The notes under the pieces: model-generated | Seen by the model: the letters and a program-made list of their open reading frames with translations, nothing else | Databases searched by the model: none | Told to the model about the DNA's origin: nothing | Source of the DNA: Phytophthora hibernalis | Taxonomy: Eukaryota; Oomycota; Peronosporomycetes; Peronosporales; Peronosporaceae | Length of the DNA stretch: 64,000 nt | Assembly (NCBI GenBank): GCA_012656075.1 | Contig: JAAKBF010000007.1 | Coordinates: forward strand, 310,001 to 374,000 | Reading direction: 5' to 3' | Translations under genes and position numbers: made by a program | Part shown: piece by piece, positions 48,212 through 59,597 of the stretch | Layout of the letters: each line of letters begins with the position of its first letter | How positions within the stretch are numbered: the first letter of the stretch is position 1

Positions 48212-48398
48212 TGAACTCGAGTGAGCAGTTGCAAGGTCAACCGAAAGTGAAGAGGACAAGTCTTCTTAGCGCTACAAATAGCCATGAGCACTCGGTTAGA
48301 TGATGGCCCGCCAAGTTCGTGTCTTTGCTGAGACGCAATACCATGGGATCCGTTAGTTCGTCAGTCCCTCTTTGGCAGTCACGCGAGCAGGTTCGGTG

Positions 48399-49046
48399 AT
48401 GGTGCGTCGCCTTGGCCAGATCTACCACTTCTGGTTGCATGAGGCCCCATTGCTGACGAAAGCGCTGACGGCCGCGACATTATTCGGTGCAGGGGATCGA
48501 ATCGCCCAACACATCGAAACCGGGAACGCTCTGGACAACGAGGACGAGTTTAGCCAAGACGAGGATCACAACGGACTCGTCAGCGCGAGCACAGCGCGAA
48601 CGCTGCGGATGATGATGTGGGGAGGACTATTCGCAGCGCCGATCATGCACACGTGGTTCCAGGTCGTGGACCGAGCGATCCCAGGCACCGGCAAGCTCAT
48701 CGTCGCCAAGAAGGTGGTGGCCGACATGATGATCATCGCACCGGGGACGTCGCTGGCATTCTTCACCGTCACCAAAAGCATGGAGGGCGAACCGCTGCAC
48801 GAATCGTTCGAGGTGGCCAAGACCAAGCTGCCTCCGACGCTGCTGGCGGACTACATGCTCTGGCCAGCGGCCAACGCGGTCATCTTTGGTTTCGTGCCGC
48901 TGCATTACCGCACACCGCTCACACACTGCGTCAGTCTCGTGTGGTCAACCTTCCTGTCCGGGATGGCCAACCACGACGCCGGAGCTATTTCATTGTATCT
49001 TTTTGAGGAAGCCGCCGCCCCAACTTTGGTAGTCGAGGAAAAATAA
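48399..49046 (+). CDS. Mpv17/PMP22 family membrane protein 4
   Basis: Intact frame from MVRRLGQIYHFWLHEAPLL at 48399. An acidic loop (NEDEFSQDEDHN) replaces the insertion of copy 3. The core is shared almost residue for residue with copy 3: IPGTGKLIVAKKV, ADMMIIAPGTSLAFFTVTKS, LWPAANAVIFGFVPLHYR. The C-terminus differs from all other copies (LYLFEEAAAPTLVVEEK). Head-to-head with copy 3, 187 bp between starts. Confidence 0.93.
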   Translation: MVRRLGQIYHFWLHEAPLLTKALTAATLFGAGDRIAQHIETGNALDNEDEFSQDEDHNGLVSASTARTLRMMMWGGLFAAPIMHTWFQVVDRAIPGTGKLIVAKKVVADMMIIAPGTSLAFFTVTKSMEGEPLHESFEVAKTKLPPTLLADYMLWPAANAVIFGFVPLHYRTPLTHCVSLVWSTFLSGMANHDAGAISLYLFEEAAAPTLVVEEK

Positions 49047-49132
49047 GCACACACAAGTTTAGCGCACTGCTACCTGTTGGCGGTGTGCGGGTTGTCATTG
49101 AGAATGGCTTATTGTACAAGCGGTCAACCAAG

Positions 49133-49821
49133 CTACGTTGACTGTCTGCGCACGAGAACCTTGCTCTGCTGCTTGGTCTCATGGTCGGAACTGAGGTCTT
49201 TCGCTGCGGTCTGTTGGAAGGACGGCAGCACCGGGAGGGGTGGTTTGCCATGTAAGAGAGGAACGAAGCCCACCCAAGATGTATGCAGTTAGCGAACAAA
49301 AGCCGATACTGCAGTGGCATCACCCCGTACGTGATGGAATTAGCTGCGGGCCACAACATATAGTTGGCCATCAATGTCATCGGCAGCTTTTGAAGCGAGT
49401 CGTCGAAGGCGTCTGGAAGTGTCCGGCCAGCCATGACCCCGGTGCTGGTGTAAAACCAAATGGGCATCTGCGGTGCTACGATGACCATGTCTGCCACGAC
49501 CTTCTTCGCTGCGACGAGCTTTCCAGTCCCAACGAATACCCTCTCCACGAGGTTGTACCAGGTGTGCATCATTGGGGTCATGATCATACCGCCCCAGACC
49601 ATCATGCGGACCGTCTTAGCTGCACTCTCACTGAGCATCCTGCCGTCCTGGACGACGTCGTCCTCGGCCATTTCCTTGAGCTGTTCGTCCGTCTTGCCAA
49701 TCTTCTCCACGCGTTGGGCGAGGCGATCACCCAGTCCGAAAAGCACGGACGATGTCACGATCTTGGTCAGCAGTGGCTGACGACGCAGCCACCCGTCGTA
49801 CAGGAGTCGGAAGGTGCTCAT
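49133..49821 (-). CDS. Mpv17/PMP22 family membrane protein 5
   Basis: Start 49821 (MSTFRLLYDGWLRRQPLLTK). An in-frame ATG further up (about 49950) would add a 43-residue Arg/His-rich leader. Signature blocks: SSVLFGLGDRLAQRVEKIG, MMVWGGMIMTPMMHTWYNLV, FVGTGKLVAAKKVVADMVIV, LWPAANSITYGVMPLQYR. A C lost from a C-run (49237-49240 on +) sends the frame into a long unrelated tail. The other frame gives a tail (HPLPVLPS...) matching copy 6 and ends at 49133, which I take as the true end. Confidence 0.85.
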
Positions 49822-50371
49822 GCTTGTCTGTCTTCTGTTGTCAAGGTGCGATGTTGTCTGTGCGGCGGAGATCGCGAAATGACGTCGACCAAGCACAAAC
49901 GAGCATGCACGTGGTGGGTGAGCATGCAAGGGAACAGCACGGTGTCGCATTTCTGATCAGCGTCGCTGTTAAACGCTCGACTCCTTTCGCGACTGGAGTA
50001 GTAACTCCAGCCACCATGTTGACAAGGCCAAGTACTCTGCGAACTACTGAAGTATCTGCGAAATGGATTTGCGCCAAGGTGTGTCCTGCGAAACTAAAGA
50101 TAGTTAACCACCCAGAGCAATGTGACTGTGTGCGATCTCTGTGTTCCCGAACTTTCAGGACTCGCGCTGTCGATTGCTGTCTCGCTGTCAACGATTCTAT
50201 CGTCGATTTCTGCTTGGACTCGCACGTTGAAGTCGTTTACCGTGTACCTGCTCAGCTACATGTACCGCTCGCTTGGAGTTTTCACATTTCGCAATCCCCG
50301 TGCACGCAACAAGGGCCGCACGCCACACAGATCATTTCTGAATCGGACACCAGCAGAAGACCAACCCAAGC

Positions 50372-51057
50372 ATGCGCGGCTTCAAACTAATGTACGACGA
50401 GTGGCTGCATCGGCGACCGCTATTGACCAAAATGGTGACGTCGTCCTTGATTTTGGTGTGGGAGACCGACTTTCCCAACGCGTGGAGAGGATTGGTAAGA
50501 CGGGCGAAGAGCTGGAAGAAAGGGACGTCGTCGAGGAAGGCCGCGCCGTGAGTGAGAGTACAGCGAAAACCGTCCGCATGATGGTCTGGGGTGGACTCTT
50601 CCTGAGCCCGATGATGCACAATTGGTACAACCTCATGGAGCAGGTCTTCGTCGGGACAGGGAAGCTCGTGGCAGTGAAGAAGGTTGTGGCGGATATGGTC
50701 TTCATTGCACCGCAGATGCCTATCTGGTTCTTCACAACTATCGGTGTCATGACCGGCAAGCCGTACACACAGGCACTCGACGACGCGGTCGAGAAGCAGC
50801 CGATGATGCTCATGGCCAACTACATGTTGTGGCCCGCAACCAACTCCATCACGTACGGCATGATGCCACTGCAGTACCGACTCCTGTTTGCCAACTTTGT
50901 GAACGTCGGGTGGGCTTCCGTCCTCTCGTACATGTCCACCCACCCCCTTCCACCATTTCCGTTCCTGCCGACTTTGAAGCGCACACCCGCGTCAGACAAT
51001 GAACAACAGATTAGGACTAACGTTAGTACCAAACTCTCGCAGACCCATTCAGCCTAA
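50372..51057 (+). CDS. Mpv17/PMP22 family membrane protein 6
   Basis: Start 50372 (MRGFKLMYDEWLHRRPLLTK). The frame breaks in a T-run near 50444, and FGVGDRLSQRVERIGKTGEE follows in the next frame. The rest is intact: MMVWGGLFLSPMMHNWYNL, FVGTGKLVAVKKVVADMVFI, LWPATNSITYGMMPLQYR, NVGWASVLSYMSTHPLPPF. Closest paralogue is copy 5, on the opposite strand and head-to-head with it. The intergenic stretch 49822-50371 shows no other gene. Confidence 0.88.
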
Positions 51058-51104
51058 CTTGACGACTGAAAACAACCAGGAGAGCCTTCCGAAGCGAACA
51101 CATC

Positions 51105-51838
51105 ATGAGCACCTTGCTTGGTTTTTGTAACGGGGTCAATCGTGTGGTGGTCCCGAACGACGGCGTCAGTGGAGGAATTGCAGTCATGCGGCGTCTGGGT
51201 TTGCTATATGACGGCTGGCTGCATCGCTCGCCTGTGCTAACCAAGTGCGTCACTTCGGCAGTTCTGTTTGGACTGGGCGACCGCATTGCGCAGCGGGTGG
51301 AGAAGTCTCGCTCGTTGGAAGCGGGTGGCTCTCGAGTCGAGGAGGCAGACGATGACGGAGCACTCGTGAGTCACAGCATAGCTCGCACCGTTCGCATGAT
51401 GGTCTGGGGCAGCGTCCTCTTCGCGCCGATTGCGCACACGTGGGTGAACTTCGTTGAGCGCACGGTCGGCAGTCACGGCAAGGTGGTGGTTGTCAAGAAG
51501 ATGCTGCTGGACATGTTCGTGCTCGCACCAAGCATCAACACGATCTTCTTCACGTCGACGCAAATGATGCAGGGTGAGTCTCTCGGCCACGGACTCGACT
51601 TCGCGGTGGACCGCTTGCCGCAGACGCTCAAGGCAAACTACACGATCTGGCCGCTCGCCAACATTGTCAACTACAGCTACGTGCCACTGCAGTATCGCAT
51701 TCTGTTCATTAACTGTGTGAGTCTTGTCTGGACGGGGTGCTCTCAACCATCTCAAGCCGACCGGTGGTAGCAGCTCTGGATGAGAACAAGGAGAAGAAGA
51801 CCAAACCTGTAAGTGGAGAAGAAACGATGGAGTGTTGA
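51105..51838 (+). CDS. Mpv17/PMP22 family membrane protein 7
   Basis: First ATG 51105. The paralogues align from the inner ATG at 51186 (MRRLGLLYDGWLHRSPVLTK), so the first 27 residues may or may not be used. Blocks: TSAVLFGLGDRIAQRVEKS, RMMVWGSVLFAPIAHTWVNF, KKMLLDMFVLAPSINTIFF, IWPLANIVNYSYVPLQYR. In the G-run near 51737 a base seems lost. With it restored the frame runs on through a Lys-rich tail to the TGA at 51836. It starts 47 bp after copy 6 ends. Confidence 0.87.
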
Positions 51839-52226
51839 GCGATGATTTTGAACCATCGTCGTGCGAATGAGTCAAAGAGGCTGCGTCAGAGGAGCGCTTG
51901 TGGCCAAGCTGCATCTGCTCGATGCTAGCAGCGCAATGGAAATATTAGATGTAACTGAATCGGCAGCTTGAGCTTTCATGACGAGGAAGACCAAGTGCGT
52001 GGTAGCTTGCAGGACACTTCCTCCGGAAGACACTTTCGCGGAGGACCAGATGAAGATGCAAAGGAATCGATTTGAATGTCACAACGCCGGCGCGTATAAT
52101 AAGTCTCATAGGGGAGGCGCGCAATACAAAATCATCAAGCGTGCGATAGTCGCAGATCGGACGCACACTTGTCGAGGTTCCCTCCCTGGATCACTTTCAA
52201 ATTTGCTTCTGCACTTCGACGTCACC
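51839..52226. other. Intergenic, no gene seen
   Basis: Short frames without coding character. It would carry the promoter of the flavin-reductase-like gene. Confidence 0.4.
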
Positions 52227-52936
52227 ATGTTCTACGAGCCCGGCAAGACCGAACACAACCTCCCGCACGACCCGTTCAAGGCCTGTGTGATTCCGCGTCC
52301 GATCGGATGGATCTCCACCGTGTCGGCCTCCGGCGAGCCAACCTCGCGCCGTACTCGCAGTTCAACAACCTCACCTTCGACCCGCCGTACGTCATGTTCA
52401 GTGCCAACCAGAAGCCCTCGGGCAAGCAGAAAGATACGACGGTGAACACCGAGACGACTGGCAAGTTCTGCTGGAACCTGGCCACCTGGGATTTGCGTGA
52501 GGCGGTCAACATCACCGCCGAGCAGGTGGCCACCGGCGTGGACGAGTTCGAGCGTGCCGGTCTGACCAAGGAGATGTCCACGCACGGCGTCCCCATGGTG
52601 GCCGACAGCCCTGTCAAGTTTGAGTGCGAGTACTACAGCACGCTGCGTCTACCGGGTAACCCGCCCATGGGGTCCGTGGACGTGATCATCGGCAAGGTCG
52701 TGGCCGTGCACATCAAGGACGAGGTGCTGACGAACGGCATCCTGGACGTCAAGAAGACCAAGCCGATCGCGCGTTGCGGGTACTACCAGTACACGGTCGT
52801 GACGGAGACGTTCGAGATGGTCATCCCAAGCAGCGGCCAGGAGGGCGATGATGTCCTCGGTGGGCTCGAGGGCAGCACCCGCAAGCACAGAGAAATCACC
52901 CAGCGCGAGGTCAAGGAGGACGAGGAGAAGAAGTAG
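52227..52936 (+). CDS. Flavin reductase-like FMN-binding split-barrel protein
   Basis: Start 52227 (MFYEPGKTEHNLPHDPFKAC). The motif CVIPRPIGWISTVSASG is the hallmark of the flavin-reductase-like (DIM6/NTAB) family, which binds FMN and passes electrons from NAD(P)H. One C seems lost at about 52342, after which the conserved APYSQFNNLTFDPPYVMFSA and GKFCWNLATWDLREAVNITA blocks follow in the next frame. VDVIIGKVVAVHIKDEVL and a Gly-rich YYQYTVV stretch close the domain. The C-terminus is a charged tail (REVKEDEEKK). No signal peptide, probably cytosolic. Substrate unknown. Confidence 0.85.
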
Positions 52937-53288
52937 AGAAGTAGCAGCGCAATTAATGGTGAAGGGATTGAGTTTGCATGCTCTTGCATTGCAGTTTTTG
53001 TTGGCATTAGTTCGTGGTAATAGTTGAAGTGCATGAACAGATCACGTGGTGGTGACTGTATCGCTCTCTTTGAAGCGATTTCACTTTGTGTCCTTCGTGC
53101 TGTGTATCTCGTCGAACATACATGTAGGTCGATGATTGAAGCAGTAAGTTTACGCGTTAAATTGACTTATGGACCCGCCTTCGTTCACGTGCTTACATGC
53201 TGTGTTGACGATGCTGTGAGGTTACTTGACCAAGAAACAATTCTGGCTTGGAACTGAGGACGGGACTATACACAACGGATCCAATGGG
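52937..53288. other. Intergenic, no gene seen
   Basis: Convergent region between the flavin-reductase-like gene and the minus-strand membrane protein. Nothing recognisable. Confidence 0.4.
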
Positions 53289-55103
53289 CTAGACCGTGAC
53301 CACCAGCTTCTTTTCACCAACGGCGACTCCTACGAGCGCGTCCTTGGAGATGACGACGTTGTTATCGTTGGCCAGGATGTAGGTGTCTGTTGAGGTGGTT
53401 GAGGCGGCGTACAGCGTGCCTTCGGTCGAAGCGTAGTAGGTTGTTCCCTTGACGAGCGAGCTTGAGACGTCGACGGTGCCAGATAGCGCGACATCGAGGT
53501 CCGAGCCGTCCACGTTAGAGACTACACCCACGGGCTTGCCGTACGACTCCACCAGAGCCACGCGCTGGTTCTGAGCGCCAGCCCACAGACCGGCGTAGCC
53601 GATAATGGCACCCGTCTCCGTTCCGATCACGTCGAGGACGATCGACCCGGCAGCGTTCGGATCTGCCGAAGCCAGCGAGAAGTCGGCGTTCGCAACGGGA
53701 AGAACCGGAGACTCCACCGTGAGTGACAGGTCCGACGAGTACGACAGCACTTGGATGCTCGGCTTACCGGAGTTGGAAGGGTTGAGGAAGCCCACCGCGA
53801 GACGGTCGTTGGCCAGCACCCGCACAATTGGGGTCGGGTAGAAGCCGAAGGCCGAGCCGAAGTCGATCTGACCCACGGACTCGTCGACCACGTAGCTGCT
53901 GCGGAAAGTGGATGAGCCTGTGATCGTTGAGAACTCGACGAGCGACACGGTGAGCGCGTAGTTGTTGGCCGTGTCGAAGTAGCTCAGCGCGATGACGGTC
54001 TCCGAGATCTTGGCCGAGTCCACGTAGTACGTCGGGCTCACCGTCGTATCGCACGTCTCCACGGTCTCCGTCAGTGTGCTGTCAGTGAGGCTGGCCGTAA
54101 AGAGGCACAGTCCCACAGTCCCCACCGCCGAAGAAGTCGTGTCGTTGCTGGAAGCCGTGGACGCCTCCACGTACCAGGGCACCGTGACGGTGTCGCTGGA
54201 GTTGAAGACCGACTGCGGAGTGCCGAACTGCGTGAAGGTGACGCCGTTTGCGTTGCCGAACTCAAGACTGTCGGAGAGCGAGATGGACCCGTCGGCCGCG
54301 ACCGTGCCGACCACGACGCGCTGGTAGTACGGACTCACAAGGTACGACTCGTAGTAAACCAGTGCGAAGCTCGTGTCTGACACGCGAGTCAGGAACGTGG
54401 TGCTCGACGTGTTGTACACCTCCAGCGTCTGGTCCTGCTGTACGGCGACGCTACCGTCGCTGATCTGCACGGGCGTCACGGACGTGGTGACGGTGAATCC
54501 GTCAGAGCTCGTGACCGTCGTGAGCAATGGCCAATGAGTCCGACAGCGTGGCCAGTCCCTTGACGGTGGCTCCTGAGAAGACGTTGCTGCTGTCGGCGTC
54601 GGCGATGTTCACGGTCTTGGCGTCTGCGTCGGCCGTGCAGACCGTCACAGTGCCGGAGACGTCGGGCGACGTGCCTGTCTGGAAGGACATGAGGTTGGAG
54701 GCGTAGGCCGCTTCAGATACACCGAGCGGCGCGAAGGTGATGTAGGCTAAGTACTGGTCTTCTGAAGGCAGCGAGGCCGCAGATAGGTAGGCGGTGGTGC
54801 CGGCTCCGGCCGTGAGTTGACCGGCAGCCGTGTAGCTCACGGCCTGGCCCTCGGTGGCCGAGTTGACGTTGGCACTTGAAAGCGTCGAGGCCGAGATGGT
54901 GCTCGTGACGGAGTCGCCTGAGCTGTCACGGTCCACGAAGTGCAGGATGTAGAGCGCGATGACGTTGAGCAGCAGGAAGAGCGAGAAGCCTCCGAAGAGG
55001 AGGTTCTGGCGCTTGGAGGAGGACGGAGAGGAGGAAGCGCCGGTGTAATCGGCCCGGGCGTGAACACGCCGTCGGCGTTGGGCTCGTTGTCCTTGCCGCC
55101 CAT
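53289..55103 (-). CDS. Type II membrane protein with large Ser/Thr-rich exposed domain
   Basis: Start 55103 (MGGKDNEPNADGVFTPG). A short cytoplasmic head is followed by one strong transmembrane helix (NLLFGGFSLFLLLNVIALYIL) and then about 520 residues rich in Ser, Thr, Val and Asp with a repeating beta-strand rhythm (LSYSSDLSLTVESPVLPV, VIALSYFDTANNYALTVSLV), perhaps a beta-propeller. Two frame breaks are bridged, one in a G/C run near 55055 and one near 54520. I do not recognise the family. The domain is likely outside the cell or in the secretory lumen. Confidence 0.65.
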
Positions 55104-56052
55104 GGTTGGTGGAGATGCAGAAGAGAGACTTGAGCGCAGTGACGCGAATTGGAGACTGACGGCTCACATGGATGAGCAGTGAATGGCGCTCTATGCTCGT
55201 TACGACTTGATGCACCTGTCTGACCATATCGCTGGCTAGCTCGCCTGCGATTGGCGGAGAAGCCGCATGTTGAAGTGAAAAGCACGGACAGCAAGTGTTG
55301 ATCCGTTGAAAACCGCAGAAGCCAAGTGGCTCCTGCTGTATCCATAGTGTAGGCTGCACTGCCCGCTAGCCATCTTCCAGGGAAAACTTCTGCGTTATTA
55401 ATAATGTCACGCGCAGCAGCATGGAGCAGTGTTGTCGAGTGTGGTGTTCAGCCGCTCCCTGAGGGAGTCCCTCGCCCTCCGTTGGTAGAGCCGAGCTGTG
55501 GAGAACACCTTCTTTGCCTTCTGTTGCAAATTAATGAGCTTGGATGCGCGTACATGTACCACTCTGCGCCTGTGGTATCTGCTGGACTGCTGCCACCCGA
55601 GCTTCAAGCTCAGCTTGGTCTCCGATAACAAGAGTACATGTACATGCAGTCTATCAAGCAATGCTTGACAAGCATGCGCAGGAATAAGTCCGGCGTATCA
55701 TGGCCGCTCGTGACGGCTGCGTACGCCTTGTTAGCTGTGCCTTCATTGAGAGCGTCTTGGCATGACAAGGTTGCGTTGAATCAATCAGATAGAGCTCTTG
55801 TTGCATTTGCGCGTCCGCGAGATAAACACTTCTCGTCTCCTTCTCGCCGTAACTATTCATGCGCTTCGGTTCCTCTTGACGTGCTATGACTGTCAGACCC
55901 TGGGCGGCAAAGCTCGAGAAGTCAAGCAAACGAGTCTTCGACGCCGAAACAAGTCGGGAGGAAGTCTACATCACTTATCACGAAGCTCATATATTTTCAG
56001 CGTGTTGGCCCCAGCAGTGCTGGGCCAGCACTGTGCAACTTAATCCCCTTGT
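55104..56052. other. Intergenic, no supported gene
   Basis: About 950 bp between two minus-strand genes. Frames at 55404-55661 and 55638-55929 are short, overlap on both strands and have no coding signature. ACATGTAC palindromes occur at about 55552 and 55634. Confidence 0.4.
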
Positions 56053-57519
56053 TCAGATGGGGACAGTGTCAAAAGATGTAGGGATCTCCATGGTCTCGAG
56101 CGGTATAGGGATGGCCATTGTCTCGGACGCTGTGGGAATCGCCATAGTCTCGAAAGACGTGGGAATCGCCATGGTCTCGAGTGACGTGGGGGTCTCCATG
56201 GTTTCGAGCGATGTTGAACTGGAACAGTGTCGAACGAGGGAAGCTCCATCACCTCAAACGACGTCGGGATTTCAAAGTTGCGAGCCTTCTTTGCCTTCTT
56301 CGGCTTTGGTTTAGCAGCCGCTGCGCCAGACTTCGTAGCAGTCGTCTTCTTCTTGTCTCCTTGATTCGCTTCCGCATCCGCAAGCAAATTCGTCAAGTCA
56401 ATGCTGCGAACGAACGCATCCACGACATTCTTAGCCAAGTCATCCTCAGCATCCGTTAGAAACACCCCCGGCACGGGCTCGTTCTGGCCGTCCTCATCAG
56501 CCTTTTCTGCAACAAGCGCACTGTGCCCACCGTCCGTCAGCTCCGGAAGAAAGCCGTAGACTCGCTTCTCAGGTTGGAACTGATCAAAATACGCCGCCAC
56601 ACTCTCCCGACAGTTCTCCAGACTGTAGAACCCTTCATCCGGCAAGCGGTTGAAAATGCCGCCCAGCACCTTGACCCCGTGGCTCTCGAAGAATGTCGCG
56701 TTCAGGTTGAACGAGTCCACCGCGTCGCCCACTCCCTTCTTGCCAACCAACACCACGGGCGTCTCCAACGTCTTGGCCACATGAGCGTTTGACACTCCGC
56801 AAATGGAGCCCACAGCCGGATACCCGACGCCGTCCACTACCACCACTTTCTTGCCTCTGCCCACTTCTTCCACCTTGACCTTGGCCTTAGCCAGCAACTG
56901 CACCGATGACTCCGTCTTCCCCTTCAAGAACTCCCGTGTAAAGCCCTTGTAGAACAGAATGGGCTCCCACTTCACAGCACGTGATGCCCTGCTGTCTGCA
57001 GAACTTAGTCACGAGCTGCGGCTTCTCGCACTGTGTGGCCGGTTTGATGTACGCGATGTCACTGGCCGAATAGCCACTTTGCAGTAGTGCACCCACAAGT
57101 CCCAGACACACTGTGGACTTGCCCACTTGAGCTCTATCCCCGCTGATGAACAGCTTCAGAGGTGGCGTCTGGTCACTACTAGCCACACTGCTAGCGGCAG
57201 TGTATCTGGCCTCCAGCAGCTGCTGCCGCATCCACTGCATCAGCGCCGTCTTGCCGAACACGAGCAGCGGCTGTGTCTGTTGCGCCACTGAGATGCGCGC
57301 GAAGACGTGGCTCTGTTCCTGCTGGTTCACTGCTGTCGCGCCCTGTGCGAGCTCCTGCGCGGCCAACGCGGCCACCTTCGCGGCGCTGACAAGGGTCTCG
57401 CTGTGCAGTGCAAGGCCGGACCCATAGAGCGTGCTGAAGCCGCGCAGGAAAGTCAGCACCTCGGCTAGCTCGGCGTCGTCTTGGCACCCGAACACGACGC
57501 ACCGCACCGAGTCCGCCAT
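56053..57519 (-). CDS. BioD-like P-loop NTPase with C-terminal nonapeptide repeats
   Basis: Start 57519 (MADSVRCVVFGCQDDAELAE). The middle carries a P-loop (FISGDRAQVGKSTVCLGLVG) and AYIKPATQC, as in dethiobiotin-synthetase/CobQ-like enzymes. VVVVDGVGYPAVGSICG (Walker B region) and TPVVLVGKKGVGDAVDSF follow. A single-base break near 56985 is bridged. After a Lys/Ala hinge the C-terminus is a tandem array of 27-bp units (56060-56220) that encode ETMxIPTSF-like nonapeptides. A T lost near 56212 hides this from the first frame. In the repaired frame the array ends IPTSFDTVPI and stops at 56053. The reaction is unknown, and biotin synthesis is not claimed. Confidence 0.7.
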
Positions 57520-57598
57520 GATAGATTACGCAAAAGAGTCTTGATTGGATGAAAAAGCGGTGGTCAAAATATTATTTAAAAATTGAGAACGAACTTCA

Positions 57599-59173
57599 AT
57601 GTCCTCGAAGAAGGCAGAGACTCTGCTTGAGTCGCCCAAGCGGCAGCGGCTCGATGAAGCAGGTGCAGCTGGGGCCACTTGGGTCGAGAGCACGACACTG
57701 GCATTTCCAGAAGGTCTACCCATGGAGTTCGCGTATCACGAGCCGGCGCTCTACGTGCGCGAGTGCTACCCCAAGTACTACCGGACAATTCTTCGTCTGC
57801 TGGCTACCAAATGGGTGGAAGCAGTCACGGTCACTGGAACTCCAGGTGAGATGGCTCGTCGATTTTGTACAGTGTAACAAATAGTAGACCAGTTGGTTCG
57901 TGCATTGATAGGAATTGGCAAGTCCATCTTCTTCGCGTACTTCCTTCAGCGCTACAGCTTCGAGAACCCCTCATCACGATCATCACGGCCTCATTCGCGG
58001 CCAAAGACACAGCCTCCGTGATGATGATGGTGGCTGTGTGGAGAGGCGGTACCGTGGTTGGCCAGGCTAGCAATAGCGCAGCGAAAATGGAAGTGCTGAT
58101 TGAGAAAACTGAAGGACACATTGCAGATTTAGTGAAGGAAGATTTGGAACGCGGGACGAAGCAGAACAGGCTGATTTACCTGTATGACGGGCCGCCCAAC
58201 ATATGCCCGGTGGGGGCTCAAATGGTCTGCTTTACGAGTCCGAACGAGACGTGGTTCAAAGCTCTCAAGAAGAGCCGATATCGGCCGAAGCTGATGATGC
58301 CACTCTGGGATCTGAAAGAACTCCAAACTGCTGCTGAAGAACTCAATCTTACGATGGATGAGCCGCTAGAGCTTGCAGGTGCACTGGATTCGGAAGAAAA
58401 ATTATCCCACGCCGCCGCCGACGATGTTATGGTTGTGGACCTAATCAGGCAGCGCTTCCACAGCTTTGGTGGTGTTGCTCGTGAATGCCTCGCCACGGAC
58501 GAAACCTTCGTCAAGGAGCGGCAACACATGATTCAGACTACTATCGAGAAGTTCGAAGAAATCGACTACTTGCGGAAGGTTCTCGATAGAACGGAGGCCG
58601 GGTCGACGACACATCATTGCATTTGCCACTATGTGCCAAACCCAAAGCATCCAATGAAAGGATACACCATCGCGGAGCCAACTACATTCGTCAAGCGGTT
58701 GCTGATGGAGTGCTTAAGCAGGGTCCGGGCTGAAAATGGACTACGATCATCGACTACTTGCGGGATGCCAAAGCTGCTGCTTCGTTTCGACGCACATTAT
58801 TTGAAATAAGCGTGCACGAGGAACTGAACTCGGACTATAGTTTCAGAGCGCGGCGACTTGGTGAAGACAATGCGCTGCTATTCGAGTGCGAAAAGTCGAC
58901 TCCAACCAAAACTGGCGAGTTCTACTGCTACTCGATAATGATTTCTCCGCGTCCGTGCTGAAAAGTGGTCCGTACCACGTTCCAAGCGCGAAGAACTTCG
59001 TGTCGATTGACTCGTTCTATTACCCGAAGCAGCAAGCAGTTGGCAAAACGTTGAATGACCAAGGTCAATTGTGGCTGTTCCAGATGACGGCGGCTCAGCA
59101 GCGGAGAAGGGCTGGCGCACATTTTGGAGCGGTTGGGACTTTTCTTCATCTCAATAAATGCTACTATCTTCAA
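57599..59173 (+). CDS. Crinkler/RHS-like P-loop NTPase, frame broken
   Basis: Start 57599. The N-terminal 80 residues have no LFLAK-type CRN header and no signal peptide. A Walker A (TGTPGIGKS) follows, interrupted by a 66-bp intron (57846-57911). Downstream, WxxG and IYLYDGP blocks, a helical middle and an aromatic end (FVSIDSFYYPKQ, QLWLFQMT) match the NTPase-plus-nuclease-like body known from oomycete CRN proteins and trypanosome RHS proteins. Single-base breaks occur in a C-run (about 57966), an A-run (about 58746) and near 58945. They are described only, not repaired here. Whether it acts as an effector or as a transposon-linked protein is open. It diverges from the BioD-like gene across 79 bp. 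Confidence 0.6.
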
Positions 59174-59297
59174 TAGGGAATGACCGTCTTATCATAGCTT
59201 CAGTTCCAGTCGAACTAAATTTAACATCTCGAGCAATAAGGTACTTATTTGCCTTTACATCAAGAAGACGGTACCCTTTATATTTGGGTGAGAAGCC

Positions 59298-59597
59298 TGT
59301 TGAATGGTATGGATCTTGGACGTAGCTTGAACGAAGCGGAGGGAGTGAGCACACTGGGCGAAACCGGAGCGAGGACACTTGACCACTTGAGAGGTAGAAG
59401 GAAGATTTGAAAGTGATTGATTTATCGGAGTTACTCTATCTAGTTCGTCCAATCATTCTACTCGTCCAATCATTGGGACCGTAATCAACGTTACCGTTAT
59501 TATCGTGGGTTCGGATTGGACCGGTCCCGGTTAACCGGTTCACGGTTAATAACCGGTATTAAACCAGTAACCCTCAATAACCGGGAACCCCCAAATA
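59298..59597. mobile_element. 300-bp insertion in Copia, solo-LTR-like
   Basis: The Copia coding sequence resumes exactly across this block. The 5-bp AAGCC at 59293-59297 repeats at 59598-59602, a target duplication of the size LTR elements make. Removing the block plus one copy joins LLGF to SPKYKGYRLLDVK in frame. The insert starts TGTTGAATGG and has an AACCGGTT-rich right part (about 59515-59590). It has no coding frame. Confidence 0.65.

Noticed and set aside
48985..49132. Long C-terminal extension of Mpv17 copy 5 to 48985
   Set aside because: The alternative frame gives a tail matching copy 6 and a stop at 49133.
49077..50390. Plus-strand frames over Mpv17 copy 5 and the following spacer
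   Set aside because: Antisense to a recognised gene or low-complexity, with no homology.
55404..55929. Small frames on both strands in the 55.1-56.0 kb gap
   Set aside because: Short, mutually overlapping, no coding signature.
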